Positions 19,269 to 30,149 of a stretch of DNA of 64,000 nucleotides are shown piece after piece (positions within the stretch are counted from its first letter, which is position 1; each line of letters starts with the position of its first letter). The position numbers and the translations under genes were made by a program. The notes beneath the pieces were generated by a model. The model saw only the letters and a program-made list of their open reading frames with translations, ran no database searches and was not told where the DNA came from. Source of the stretch: Parietaria judaica (lineage: Eukaryota > Streptophyta > Magnoliopsida > Rosales > Urticaceae); contig OX940865.1 of the NCBI GenBank assembly GCA_954871525.1, forward strand, positions 1,674,001-1,738,000, in the 5' to 3' direction.

Positions 19269-20247
19269 ATGGACCCAATGTCGTCTCGTCAACCTTTGGT
19301 GGGAAATGGGGGTGTGCAAGCTAATGACTCTCGGTCACCACCTCGAGATATCGAGGTTGATACGGTTTGGCAAAGGCGGCGACTATCCAGACATGATTCC
19401 ATAATTGCGTTTCGACAATGCCAACCATCATTCTAGGATAGGCCAGGAAGTTCAAAACTCGAGACATTTCTTCACTATTACGAGACTACGTTGAGACCAT
19501 TCGGAACTGAAGAGGCACACTATGTGGAAATGGTGATTCCTCAGCTAGGCGGTTTGGCTTTGAGGTGGTGGAACTCTTTACACTTAGATCCAAGAGAGAC
19601 ATATTGGAATAAATTCAAGGAACTAATTCTTGAAAGGTTTATTGCTAACTATGTAACCATGGAGTTTGGCCACATGCTAAATAATTGGAAGCGAGAACCC
19701 GGAGAAGGTATAATGTATTATTCGAGACGTTTCCAGTCTCAGCTAATGGCGGAATGTCCGTATCACATTCAACTTGATTTTGTTAAATCATACTATTTGT
19801 GAGGCGTACCGCAAAAAAATTAGAGCCCGCATGAAATCGATAAATGACTATAAGAATATAGATGGAATGATATGCGATGCTATGGCGGCCGGAATTGCAA
19901 TTGAAGATGAAGACTGGGGTCGTCTATATGATCCAGATGAAGATTTTCCAGAGGATGTTCCTATGACAGATGTTAATCCTGGGAATGACACGACTTTTGT
20001 TAACCCATAAAATCGTGCTAATAGTAATATGGATTTACCGGAAGCAAATCCAGAAAATGCTCCCAATGAAGATGATATGGTTGAGGAGTTTGACGAATCT
20101 GATCCGGAGATAGATCCAGAAGATGATCTTATGGAAGAGTTTGAGGAATCTGATCCGGAAATAGATCTAGAAGATGATCTGGAGGAAGAGTTCGAGGAAG
20201 AATCTGATAGTGATGACCCTGACTACGACCCAAAACGTAATAACTAA
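19269..20247 (+). pseudogene. First gag-like region with acidic tail
   Basis: The frame from MDPMSSRQPLV runs to a TAG at 19434, continues in the same frame (FLHYYETTLRPFGTEEAHY, LALRWWNSLHLD, WNKFKELILERF, MYYSRRFQSQL) to 19802, then a frameshift near 19790 leads into ICEAYRKKIRARMKSINDY. A TAA at 20008 and a strongly acidic tail (repeats of EEFDESDPEIDPEDDL) follow, to 20247. The WW and FK spacing is typical of retrotransposon capsid domains. No zinc knuckle is seen. At least two stops and one frameshift make it a pseudogene. Confidence 0.65.
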
Positions 20248-20516
20248 ATGAAGTATATAATTTTATGAGAGAGCTTTATGTATATTTTGATGAGATGCTA
20301 GAATATATGTAGCTATGTGTGTAGTTGTTTTGTTGTGTATATATGGACACATGCTTGATGTTTTGGCTGTATGTACATATACTTAAATGTGTGTTGAAGT
20401 GAATATTTAATGATATGTTCATATTCATATAGAGTTCCTCTATATATTCAAAACAATGATGTTGTTTATTTACTTCATGTGACCAGAAGACAGTTACTTA
20501 CCGAGATAAATACAAT

Positions 20517-21131
20517 ATGGGAAGGGGGAGAGGCCAACCCCGCGGCTCTAGTCGTGGTAGAAGACAAGTTAATAACTATGACCCAGAAGATGCACTTGCA
20601 GGTCTATAACGTCGGCTTGACGAACAGGCTGCCCAGATTCGGCAGCTAACTTAGCAATTGAATGCTCGAAATGAAGAACAAGGTGCCGAAGATGAAGTAG
20701 TAGTAGAAGAAGAAGAATCAGTGGAAGAAGAAGATGAACCAATGGAAGAGGAAGCAGAGGTTGAAGTTCATCAGCGTCCTAGAACACGTGACGAACTGCT
20801 ATACGAAAGATTTCGCCGAATACGAGCTCCAGAATTCATAGGAACTACTAATCCACTGGTGGCGGAGGAGTGGTTGTCTGAAATTCAAGTAATTTACGAT
20901 TTTATGGAACTCTTTGATCGGGAGAAAATCTTATGTACCTCGTCAGTACTTAAGTTTGAAGCTAGGTACTAGTAGGAAACTATTAAACAAAGGAGGGATA
21001 CTAATGGCATGACATGGGCGGACTTTGTACAAGAATTCAATGCAAAATTCTACAATCTTGCAGCGCTGAAGGCTCAATTTGACGAATTTAACAATATAAC
21101 TCATCCGAGCTATCTCAGTACGTTCCTCTAA
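20517..21131 (+). pseudogene. Second gag region, chromovirus-like
   Basis: It starts MGRGRGQPRGSSRGRR, then a Glu-rich stretch, then a standard gag core: FRRIRAPEFIGTTNPLVAEE, WLSEIQVIYDFMELFDREK, MTWADFVQEFNAKFYNL and FDEFNNITHPSYLSTF. Stops lie at the LAGL, RQLT and ARY positions; the last is TAGTAG exactly where the family has Trp-Trp. The region ends directly at the second LTR, so the rest of gag and all of pol have been deleted. Confidence 0.75.
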
Positions 21132-22068
21132 CAATATAAAGTCCTAGACACTGATATTTAATGTTTTGAATGATTAGGAAGTTTATTTTCGAAGGAAGCG
21201 TAAACCGTGTTTTGTAGTGATTCGGTTGAAGTAAGGTACGTAAAAGTACTCACTGCAACACAACAATAATAATGTGGTTTGTTTGATTGTGTGTGGTGTG
21301 AAATTCATGGTTGTATGGTTTGGTAGTTTAATTCTACCATACTACGAATTATGTTCGATACGCACTGTGAGCATATCGGAAAAGCACGAGCATTTAGTCA
21401 TTCATATAAGCTGTAGTGATACTATATATATGTATGACACTTATATTAAATTGCGTCGTACCAACCATTGTATATTGGGTCGTGTAGTCACTGATTACAA
21501 TGTGTATGAAGCCTCCGACTGTATTAGGTTGAGTAGTCTCAAATGACACGTCATCAGATGTTTGCCGCGAACTGACTTGGTTAGGGTCCCGCCCCCGGTC
21601 CCCCGTAGGTATTATAGCGCTGGTACGCACGCAGGGCCCAATAATATGTTTATAACAAGTTATAAATTATAACCGGACAATGCATTATGCATTTAGAAGT
21701 GCTCGTTCCTTGATATATTTTTGTGAGTAATATAAACCTTTTGAGTATTGAGTGTTAGCTCAATCGTATAGTTGTGCTGTAACGTAGATGGTGCATATGG
21801 TGGAATGGCTAAATGCGGATGATACGGGTCAGTGATGCAACGTAGATGGTGCATATGGTGGAATACGGGTCTTGGAATAGGAGTGTTGTAAGCTTTTTTT
21901 TGTGTCATATTTTAAAAACAATAGCTAGGAGCTCCGTTAGGTTTTTATTTTATAACGTTCCTTTTTAAAAAAAAAAATCTGTTTTGGGTACTACTGTATA
22001 GAAGTTTCAAAACTATTATGAAGTCCGTTTTTTCTCTGCGCACTAACGTCAAGTACTCATATTGTTAC
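21132..22068 (+). repeat. LTR of gypsy element 1 (second copy, 3' truncated)
   Basis: It matches 18155 onward with small changes and a short duplication of GTAGATGGTGCATATGGTGGA near 21784-21860. The match stops at about 22060, some 70 bp short of the LTR end. Confidence 0.8.
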
Positions 22069-24220
22069 AGGTTGGTGCCGGTGGCCATTCCTAGATGAAG
22101 CAGGGTTGGCGGGCAGCACTAGTTGAAGGAGGTGGTTCTCCCGCGGAGGTTTGAGCTTCTTCTTGACGACCTAGCTCTTAACTTCTGCGAGGAGTCTTTT
22201 GGTGGAAAGTAAACGATCTTCCCGAAGCACTTTGTAGAAGTGGATCGTAGAAGTGTTTTGTCGGCTGTGACACTTCTTGGAAAGCGTAGAAGATAGTATC
22301 CCATGAAGGATCTTTCCCAGGAAAGAGGCATCGGGTATGTACAGGTGATGGTGTTTCCTTTTGGATTCCTTGCCCTAACTTGAGAAGCTAGCCTCGTCTT
22401 TCTTCCATGATGTATTCTTTCAGATGGCCCTCATGTATGAGGTCCTCGATTGGTTTGTTGAGGTGCCAGCATTCCTGCTTGTCATGGCAAAGCTCCTAGT
22501 GAAATGAACAATACTGGCTTGTTGTTCAGGCGCCGGTGGGCATTGGTGGAGGTTTTTTGAATAACTATGGGATGATACGCAAGATGAAAGCCGGTGATAT
22601 CCCGAGAGGTGTTGCTCAGGTATTGTTCCATGGGCGTGTGTCTTTCTTTGTGGGTTGCTGTTTCATGATTAATTCTTCCTCTTCGGGTTCTGGTTGTGGT
22701 TGCACACCGGCGGCGTCGTATTCCAAGATGGGTCCTGGTACATGCTCGGGTATGTACTGTGGGAACCTATAGCCACCCAGCGGGATGAGTAGTGATGACA
22801 AGGATGACTCGTTTACCCTCCCTTCTGCGGCCTTGCTGGGCCCTGGCTCGCTCGGGACTCCTTTGTTTTGGCCGGGTCCTGGGCGTGCTGAGGTCTTTCC
22901 TTGTTGGCTGGTTTTGGCCATGTACAGGGTTAAGTGCCCTCGGCGGATTGTGGCCTCAATATCCTTGGCAAGGTTCCAGCAGTCTTCAGTTTGGTGGCCA
23001 ACTTCTTCGTGGTATTTGCGATATTCGTAAGAGTGCCTTCCTCTCACGGTTTTCTTTGGCGATGGTCTTTCGAGTTCGTTCTCATGGAGTCGAAAGATGG
23101 TCGTTCAAGGAATGCTTAGGAGAGTAAGACTAAAGGCCTTCCCCTGCCCTTCCTCTCCGTTTTTCTTGGCCAGGCTTTCTAGCCGGGTTTTTTGACGCGT
23201 CTTTGGTGTTATCAGGGGATTGTCCTTACGCGAGTTCCTCCTACGCTTCTCCTTTTCAACGTTGGGCATTCTTTGAATTCCGTCGGAGGCTTCTTGCTGG
23301 ATAAATTGGTAAGCGTATGCTCTGACTCCACCAATGGACACCGGTTTCCGTAATCGTAGAAGTTCTTGGAGTTCCCTGTTCGGAGTCTTGATATAAGAGC
23401 TAAAACGGCATTCCTCTCGTCGCACCCTTCCACTCTGTTTATCTTTAGTGAATCGGTCGATGTAGACCTTGAGGGCTTCGCCTTCCTTTTACTTGACTGC
23501 CCATTGGTCTAACTGCTTGCTTCCCGTAGCTTGTACTCTTGTGAATCTACAGAGGAAAAGCTCTTTAAGCTCCTCAAAAGATTGGATTGATCCTTTCGAG
23601 AGTTGTAGGTACCAGATGAAAGCTGGCCAGTTAAGGGTCAGCAGAACGCCTGGCTCATCATGGAGGAAGTGCCTTTCATCATTCGTACGTGGGTTTCGAA
23701 GCGTATGACCTATTCCACGGGATCGCCTCCGTTGTAAGTGAGATTGCTGATGAAACCGAGTAGATGAGGCGGAAGAGGTGATACTGTTTCTTCCACCATT
23801 TTCTGAATAGGGAGAGGTCCATTTTTTGGAGTTGTTGTACATGCTCCTCCAAATCTTGTATGAAGAGGTCCGTTTTTTCAATGGAGGTGGTTCCTACGTC
23901 CATACAGATATGTGTCTCCTTGCGACCTTCCGTACTTCTTCGGGCACCCATGTTTGATCAGGGGTTGAGAGTGAGTTTTTTGCGTGCCTTGCCTTGGTAT
24001 GCTCTGGCCTACTTGTGACTCTTCTTCGTGTTTCTTCAGGCGCACTTTCTCGAAATGGTTGTCCCCCTTCGATATCCTTTGCTGGTGCATTTTCCATAGG
24101 CAAAGTTATTGAGGTTGTAGCTCGAGAGTTACTTCTTCTTTTTTCAGAGAAAAAGGTCTTCGTGAAGAGGCTCTTCAAGGGAGGTTCCCTCTTTATCCTC
24201 CGCAAAAGGGTCTATGGTTA
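22069..24220 (-). pseudogene. Gag of Ty3/gypsy element 2, several frameshifts
   Basis: Reading leftward from about 24205: N-terminal part with MENAPAKDIEGGQ, a coiled stretch (IQDLEEHVQQLQKMDLSLF), the capsid core (NLTYNGGDPVE, VIRFETHVRMM, GSIQSFEELKELFLCRF), then KYHEEVGHQTEDCWNLAKDI with a one-sided zinc-knuckle-like motif and IRRGHLTLYM, a common plant gypsy gag signature. At least three frameshifts and some stops break it. Between 22069 and 22560 I recognise nothing firm. Pol is absent. Confidence 0.72.
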
Positions 24221-24261
24221 ATAGAACCTCTGGTTGCTTCAAAGGGGCTCGAGGTATATCT

Positions 24262-24288
24262 CACTTGCCCCTCCTTCTAGCTCCAAAT
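24262..24288 (-). other. Probable primer-binding site of element 2
   Basis: On the minus strand TTTGGAGCTAGAAGGAGGGG directly follows the LTR end, where plant gypsy elements often read TTGGCGC(T/C)AGAAGG. The tRNA cannot be named with confidence. Confidence 0.5.
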
Positions 24289-24439
24289 TGTTGTCCGCAT
24301 TTAATGGACGACAATTATCCCGGCCGCGTGTCCGATCCTGGGCCAGACCCGGTAACCGCGCGGTGGGAAGTAACTACGAGATTCCTCGGGTCTTTACTGC
24401 TCCCGCACCTGGAATAAGATTCCACGGTGCCTAGCTGCT

Positions 24440-24890
24440 ATCCCTGCTTCCTACTCTCCCTTGTTGGAGAGGCTGAGCGCTTGGGCCTTGTCGAGAATAG
24501 GATTCCCGGCCTATTACGCCGTGGTCTTCGAGGTGGCCAAGCGTTCGGGCGTTGATAGGAATATGATTCTTGGCCCGTCACACCCTAGAGCCATCGTCTG
24601 GGGGAGATTCGGCACTGAGCGTTGACGATAATAGGATTTTCTGCTCCACGTACCCCTTATGCGTCTGTGGGTGGAGGCTAGGTACCGGAGCGTTGATGGG
24701 AATAATATTCTCGGTTCAGTGTACTCTACGTCTTCTTGTCGTGGAGGTGGCTAGTTACTTAGAGCGTTGATAGGAATAAGATTCCTGGCTCGGTGTACCG
24801 TTTTTCTTGTTGTCGGAAGGTGGCTAGTTACTTAGATCGTAGACGGGAATAAGATTCCCGGCTCGATGTACCCTTCGTATGTCGTCGAGG
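24440..24890 (-). repeat. 72-bp class tandem repeat in LTR copy A
   Basis: About five to six units carry GTTGATAGGAATAAGATTCC, GGCTCGGTGTAC, then GTCGTGGAGGTGGCTAGTTA. About two units occur in inverted copy B (about 28905-29050). Confidence 0.75.
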
Positions 24891-26244
24891 GGCCTTGGCC
24901 CTTAGCCCCGGGGGGCTTAGGGGGGTTATTTATTAGCATGTTTTTTCCCGCCTCGTTAATTACGGGTTGCCTATGACCCTACCTAAAGGATCAAGCCTTT
25001 ACGTTGTTCGCTTTTAGGTGATAAATGGGGGTTAGCGGAGATAGTGGTACTAGATCCGCTAATAGTCTCCGAAAGTTTAAGGCGATACTTCGGGTAAGAT
25101 AAAAAGGCGCCGGGGACGGATTATTCTAGAAGAATAGCCCGCACGTGGGAAAGAGCCTTGGAGAAGCCGAGGATACGGTGCTTAAGTGGTCTGGGGACCG
25201 ACTCGCGAGGTGGACAGAGCTTCGGCAAGCCGAAGGTGAGCATCCCCAGCCATCTAGGGGACCAACTATCGATTTGGGCAGAGCATCGCCTAAGCGGAGG
25301 TATGGTGCCTAACTTGTCACGTGGAAAAATGGCAAAAAGGGGGGAGAGCTTCGAGGAACGAAGATTGCCGCCTGTTTTTGGGCAAAGCTTTGGTGAGGCA
25401 AAGTTGCACTTTCCGCCCCTCCAGGCACTTAGGTTATTTGCATGGGGTATTGCGAGCTCCTTGGTGTTGGTAAGGATAACTAGGCCTCAACGGATGGGAG
25501 GGATTATGACTCCTTGCTAGACGGTGAGGAGCGCTTGTTTAATTGAAGTCGAGATCTCACACGTGTTGTGTAAAGAAGTCGGCCTTAGAGGGTAGTTTTT
25601 GGGTGTGACCGAAATCTCCATTGGGGGTGGTGAGGAATCTGTTTTTTGGTTGACATAGGAGGGTGTTTTTGGTGGTGAAAGGTAGGCTAATGATAGCCTA
25701 AATCCCTTGGGTAATGATCTTCCTTACTAGCTCGGATTCAATGAAGAAAGAAGCAAGGCAAGGCTTAGATCTTTAGAACTTCATTCAAGCTCGAAATCTA
25801 GGGAGAAATCGGCATAGTAAGGAGAAGGGAAGAAGCGATAATTTGAAGTTTCTTTGTGGGGAGGAGCTATTTGTGATAGTAAGGGCAAGTCAAGATGTGT
25901 CTGTTGTTTCATGTGAAATGGGGTGGTATTTATAGACTTTTGGAGGGTCTAGGGGTAAGGAAGTCTTTCCAAGTGAAAAGACATCCCACAAGGGCATTAT
26001 GGTCCATAATAAAGGGCATATGAAGTCATTTCCATGAGGAGAGGGTAATGAAGGGCAATTTGGGGGTTAATGGGAAATGTTAGAGTGATTCATGTAAGCA
26101 AGACTCAAATAAGAGCATTTAGATAATTTGTGAGGGAGTGGACATCCTCACATGATAAGGCAAGTACCTAGGGGTAGAAAGGTCATTCCTAGGTGCCTAG
26201 GGAGTTCCTTGGATAATAAGGAAGTGTTTGGCATGAGTGGAGTT

Positions 26245-26830
26245 CTCCTTTAGTTCGGATGGTTCGGCTTGGGTGGCTCCAGAGGCTCGAAAAGGCTCTT
26301 GGCTGCGGCAATCGTGCCACAGGGGGCAGCACGCGGGCTCTAGAGGCTCGGGAGGTTGCCCTGGCAGGGGCATCCGTACCACAAGGCACGACACGGGGAT
26401 TTGGGGGCTGTCCTGGCAGGGGCACCCCTGCCGCAGGAGCGGCACGGGGGCTTGGGCGGCTCCTTGGTAGGGCTACCCTAGCAAGGGCATCCGTGCCGCG
26501 AGGACGGCACAAGGGCTTCTCACGCGGCTCCTTGCCAGGGGCACCCGTGCTGTGGAGCGCGGCACGGGTGTTTCTAGGGCTGGCTTGGTAGAGGAACCTG
26601 TGCCGCGGGGCAGCACAGGGGCTTGGGCGGCTCCTTGGCAGGGGCACCTGTGCCGCAGGGTGCGGTACGGGGGCTCGGGTGGCTTCCTGGCAGGGGAACC
26701 CGTGCCGTAGGGTGCGGCACAGGGGCTTGGCGGGCTGCCTTGGTAGGGGCACCCGTTCTGCGGGGGCGACACGGGGGCCCAGGCGACTCCTTGGCACGAG
26801 CAACCATGCCGCAGGGCGCGACACGGGGTG
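26245..26830 (+). repeat. GC-rich 52-bp minisatellite, copy A
   Basis: About eleven units of AGGGGCACCTGTGCCGCAGG followed by GGCTTGGGCGGCTCCTTGGC, each 50-53 bp. Each unit contains short inverted repeats around GTGCCGCAGGGTGCGGCAC. All frames are open in places, which makes false long ORFs. Confidence 0.85.
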
Positions 26831-26954
26831 ATTTTTGGTCACGGTAAAAACGGCCCCCCAACAACTCAAAATACCGTAAGGAACTAGAGAGATAACTTAT
26901 GAAGCACGCGGAGTAAAGAGCTTACACGGAAAAAGACAGTGCAAGAAGTGTCCA

Positions 26955-29052
26955 AGCCTCCGTACCGCACCCGCGGCACGAAGGCATCAACTCCCAAAGC
27001 CTATAAAGCCCTCGTGCCGCCCCCGTGGCACGAGTTTTCTTTGCCAAAGCAGCCTCTAGAGCCCCGTGCGGCCCCCTGTGGCACAGGTTCCCCTGCCAAA
27101 GAGCGGCCCGAGCCCCCATCCTGCCCCCTTCGGCACGCGTGCCCCTGCCACGGCTGCCCCCAAAGCTCCCATGCCATACCTTGCGGTACGGGTTCCCCTA
27201 CCAGGGAGCCGCCCAAGCCCCCGTGTTGCGTCCTGCGGCACGGGTGCCCTTACCAGGGAAGCCTCCGAAACCCCCGTGCCGAACCATGTGGTATGGGTTC
27301 CTCTGCCAAGGAGACGCCCGAGCCCCGTGTTGCCCCCTGCGGCACGGGTTTTCAGCTAGGGAAGCCCTCGAAGCCTTCATGCCGCGACCTGCGACATGGG
27401 ATCCCCTTCCAGCAAGCCGCCCGAGCCCCGGTGCTGCCCCCTGAGGCACGGGTGCCCTTGTCTGGAGAAAACCACTCATGCCAAACACTTCCTTATCCTA
27501 TAAGGAACTTCGTAGAGATTAAGGAATGACCTTTCTACCCCCAAATACCTGCCTTATCATTTGGGGATGTCTTCACCCTCACAAATTAACCAAATACGCT
27601 CATGTGAAGCCTTACTCACGCGAACCACTCTCCCATTTCCCATTAACCCCCAAAATGCCCTTCATTACCCTCTCTACATGGAAATGACACCATATGCCCT
27701 CCATTAAGGACCACAATGCCCTTTTGGGATATCTTTCCACTTGAAAAGACTTCCTTAACCTAAGACCCTCCAAGAGTCTATAAATACCACCTCACTTCTC
27801 ATGAATCACATCTTCACCTTTTCTGGCACTTACTATGCTAAAATCTCTCTAGATCTTAGCCAACACACATCTTCACTTGCCCTTACTATGCATAAATCTC
27901 TCCTCTCCACCTAAGAAGTTCAAATTCTCTCTTCATCTCTTCTCCTTACTATGCCGATTTCTCTCTAGATTTTGAGCTTGAAGGAAGTTCTCAAGATCTA
28001 AGCCTTGTCTTGCTCTTTTCTTCATAAAATCCAAGCACAGAAGGAAGATCATCACTTAAGGCATTGCGGCCATCCTTAGCCTCTCTTTCACCACCAAAAC
28101 CACCGTCCCATCTCGACCAAAAAATTGATTCCTCACCACTTCCAAGGGAGGTTTCGGTCACACCAAAAAAGAACCCTCCAAGGCTGACTTCTATTACACC
28201 ACCCGTGTGAGATCTCGGGCTCCACTAAGACAAGCACTCCTCGCCGTCTAGCAAGGAGTCAGAAGCCTTCCCATTCGGTGGGGCCGAGTTGGCCTTAGCA
28301 ACACCGAGGAACTCGCAATACCCCATGGACATCAACTAAGTGCCGGGAGGGACGGAAAGTGCAACTTTGCCTTACCGAAACCCTACCCACAAAAAGGCGG
28401 CAATCGTCGCTCCTCAAAGCTTTCCCCCATTTTTTTACATTTTTCCACGAGACAAGTTCCGAACCACACCTCCTCTTAGGCGAAGCTCTAAAAACATCGA
28501 TAGTTTGTCCCCTAGACGGTTAAGGAGGTTCACCTTCGACTTGCCGGAGCTCTGTCCACCTTGTGAATCGGTCCTCGGACAACTTAGGCACTGCATCTTT
28601 GTCTCCTCCAAAGATCTTCTCCATGTACGGGCTATTCTTATAGAATAGTGTGTCCCCGGTGCCTTCGTATCTTACCCGAAGTATCACTTCAAACCCTCGG
28701 GGACTATTAGCGGATCTAGTCCCATTATCTCCGCTAACCCCCATTTATAACCTAAAATCAAACTATGTAACAGCTTGATCCCTTAGGTAGGGTACGTAGA
28801 AAACCGGTAATTAACAAGGTGGGCACAACCATAATAATAAACAACCCCCCTAAGCCCCCCAGGGCTAAGGGACGAGACCACCCACCGACGACCAACAATA
28901 CGTCGAGCCGGGAATCCTAATCCCATCAACGCTCCGGTACTTAGCCACTACCTGACGACAGAAAATGAGTACGCCGAGCCGAGAATCCTATCCTATCAAA
29001 CCTCAGGTACCTAGCCACCACCCGACAACAGACGATGGATACGCCGAGATGG
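26955..29052 (+). repeat. Inverted copy B of the long LTR, truncated at both ends
   Basis: It is the reverse complement of copy A over nearly its whole length: the GC-rich minisatellite (26955-27460), AAACACTTCCTTAT near 27485, TATA box CTATAAATA at 27778-27786, the CCCCTAAGCCCC region near 28850 and the 72-bp repeat near 28910. Similarity looks like 80-90% by eye. It lacks the first about 100 bases of U3 and the end next to the primer site. The spacer between copies is only about 90 bp. Confidence 0.82.
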
Positions 29053-30148
29053 GAATTCTACCAACTATACGAGTGAGCTAACGCTCTGTACGTAAAAGCT
29101 TTTTATTACTTAAAAAATAATCATATATAATTATCACACCATCATTAACATAACGCAATGCTATTCTATATCATTTTATAGCTTTTTATATATAAACATA
29201 GTCTGGGGCCATGCGTACATACAAGCCTGCAACTACACCTATGAGCACTGGGGGCGCGACCCTAACCAAGTCAGCCCGCGGCAAACATCTCACGACGTAT
29301 CATTTCAGACTACGCGACTCGATACAGTCGGAGGCTTCATACACATTGTAATCAGTGACTACGTGACCCGATATACAACGGTTGGTACGACGCAATTTAT
29401 TACTAAAATTGTCATACATATATTTAATATCACTATATATTATATGTATGACTAAATGTTGCATAAGGAATATACTCATACTGTATTTTCATGCTTTCTC
29501 AATATGTTCATATCGCATATCTAACATATATCATTAAGCAATGCCATAAAACAACATAAGTAATACAACAATATATTTCACACCATACACAATCACATAA
29601 ACAAGAATATTATTGTTGTGTTGTAGTGAGTAATTTTACGTACCTTGCTTCTATTGTAAAACTACTTAAGACGAGTCCGTGCTTCCTTCGAATACGAATC
29701 TTCTTCAGTTCTCCTTGGCTTAAAAGAAGAAAAAAATTTAGAGTTAGGGAGAGAGTTCGAGAGAGATAAATAGAGTTTGGATGAATTCAATATCCTACTT
29801 TGTAAATATGAGTCGGTTGTTGCACAAAATAAATGGGATGATAATTAAACAATGCCAAGCAATGATGAGTTTGAATAATATATATATAATTATATATATG
29901 TCGGCTAAGACAATAGAAGATAAGGATTAATAATTATATAACTTAGTACCTATGTTATATGTATTTGCATACAAAGTTAAAAAATTTAATAATTATATTT
30001 TGGCCTTCATAAATGAATAACTAAGAAAGCCTTAAAATTAGTATTCAAGAAAATTAACAAAGTACACTCTCTAAATTAAGAGCGTACATTATCTTATTAT
30101 CGTTGAAATTTGAACATGATAATATACAAAAAATTTACAGGTGTTACA
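29053..30148 (-). repeat. LTR fragment of the element-1 family, inverted
   Basis: On the minus strand it starts TGTAACACCTG at 30148. Further left it holds the reverse complement of the element-1 LTR core, for example around 29270-29460 (CAGTCGGAGGCTTCATACAC, AACGGTTGGTACGACGCAA). It is cut at 29053 by LTR copy B. No coding region adjoins it, so it is a truncated solo LTR. Confidence 0.75.
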
Positions 30149-30149
30149 G

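Larger units (their letters stand above)
17909..22068 (+). mobile_element. Broken Ty3/gypsy element 1 (LTR, two gag-like regions, LTR)
   Basis: An LTR-like region ending at 19133 is followed by a tRNA-iMet-type primer site, two gag-like coding regions and a second copy of the LTR from about 21132. No protease, reverse transcriptase or integrase is present. The first LTR abuts the CACTA end and the second is cut at about 22068 by minus-strand element 2. Confidence 0.75.
24289..26863 (-). repeat. Long LTR (about 2.6 kb) of gypsy element 2, copy A
   Basis: On the minus strand it begins TGTTGGGGGGCCG at 26863 and ends GGACAACA at 24289, with TGTTG/CAACA ends. A TATA-like CTATAAATA lies at 25935-25927. 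The U3 part holds a GC-rich 52-bp minisatellite (about 26245-26830) and the part near the gag holds a 72-bp repeat (about 24440-24890). It lies directly upstream of the minus-strand gag, so it is the 5' LTR. The spurious long reading frames in the minisatellite are not genes. Confidence 0.75.

Noticed and set aside
26189..27529. Long Pro/Arg/Gly-rich reading frames up to 226 residues
   Set aside because: They fall in the GC-rich 52-bp minisatellite of the LTRs, are open in several frames at once and match no domain.
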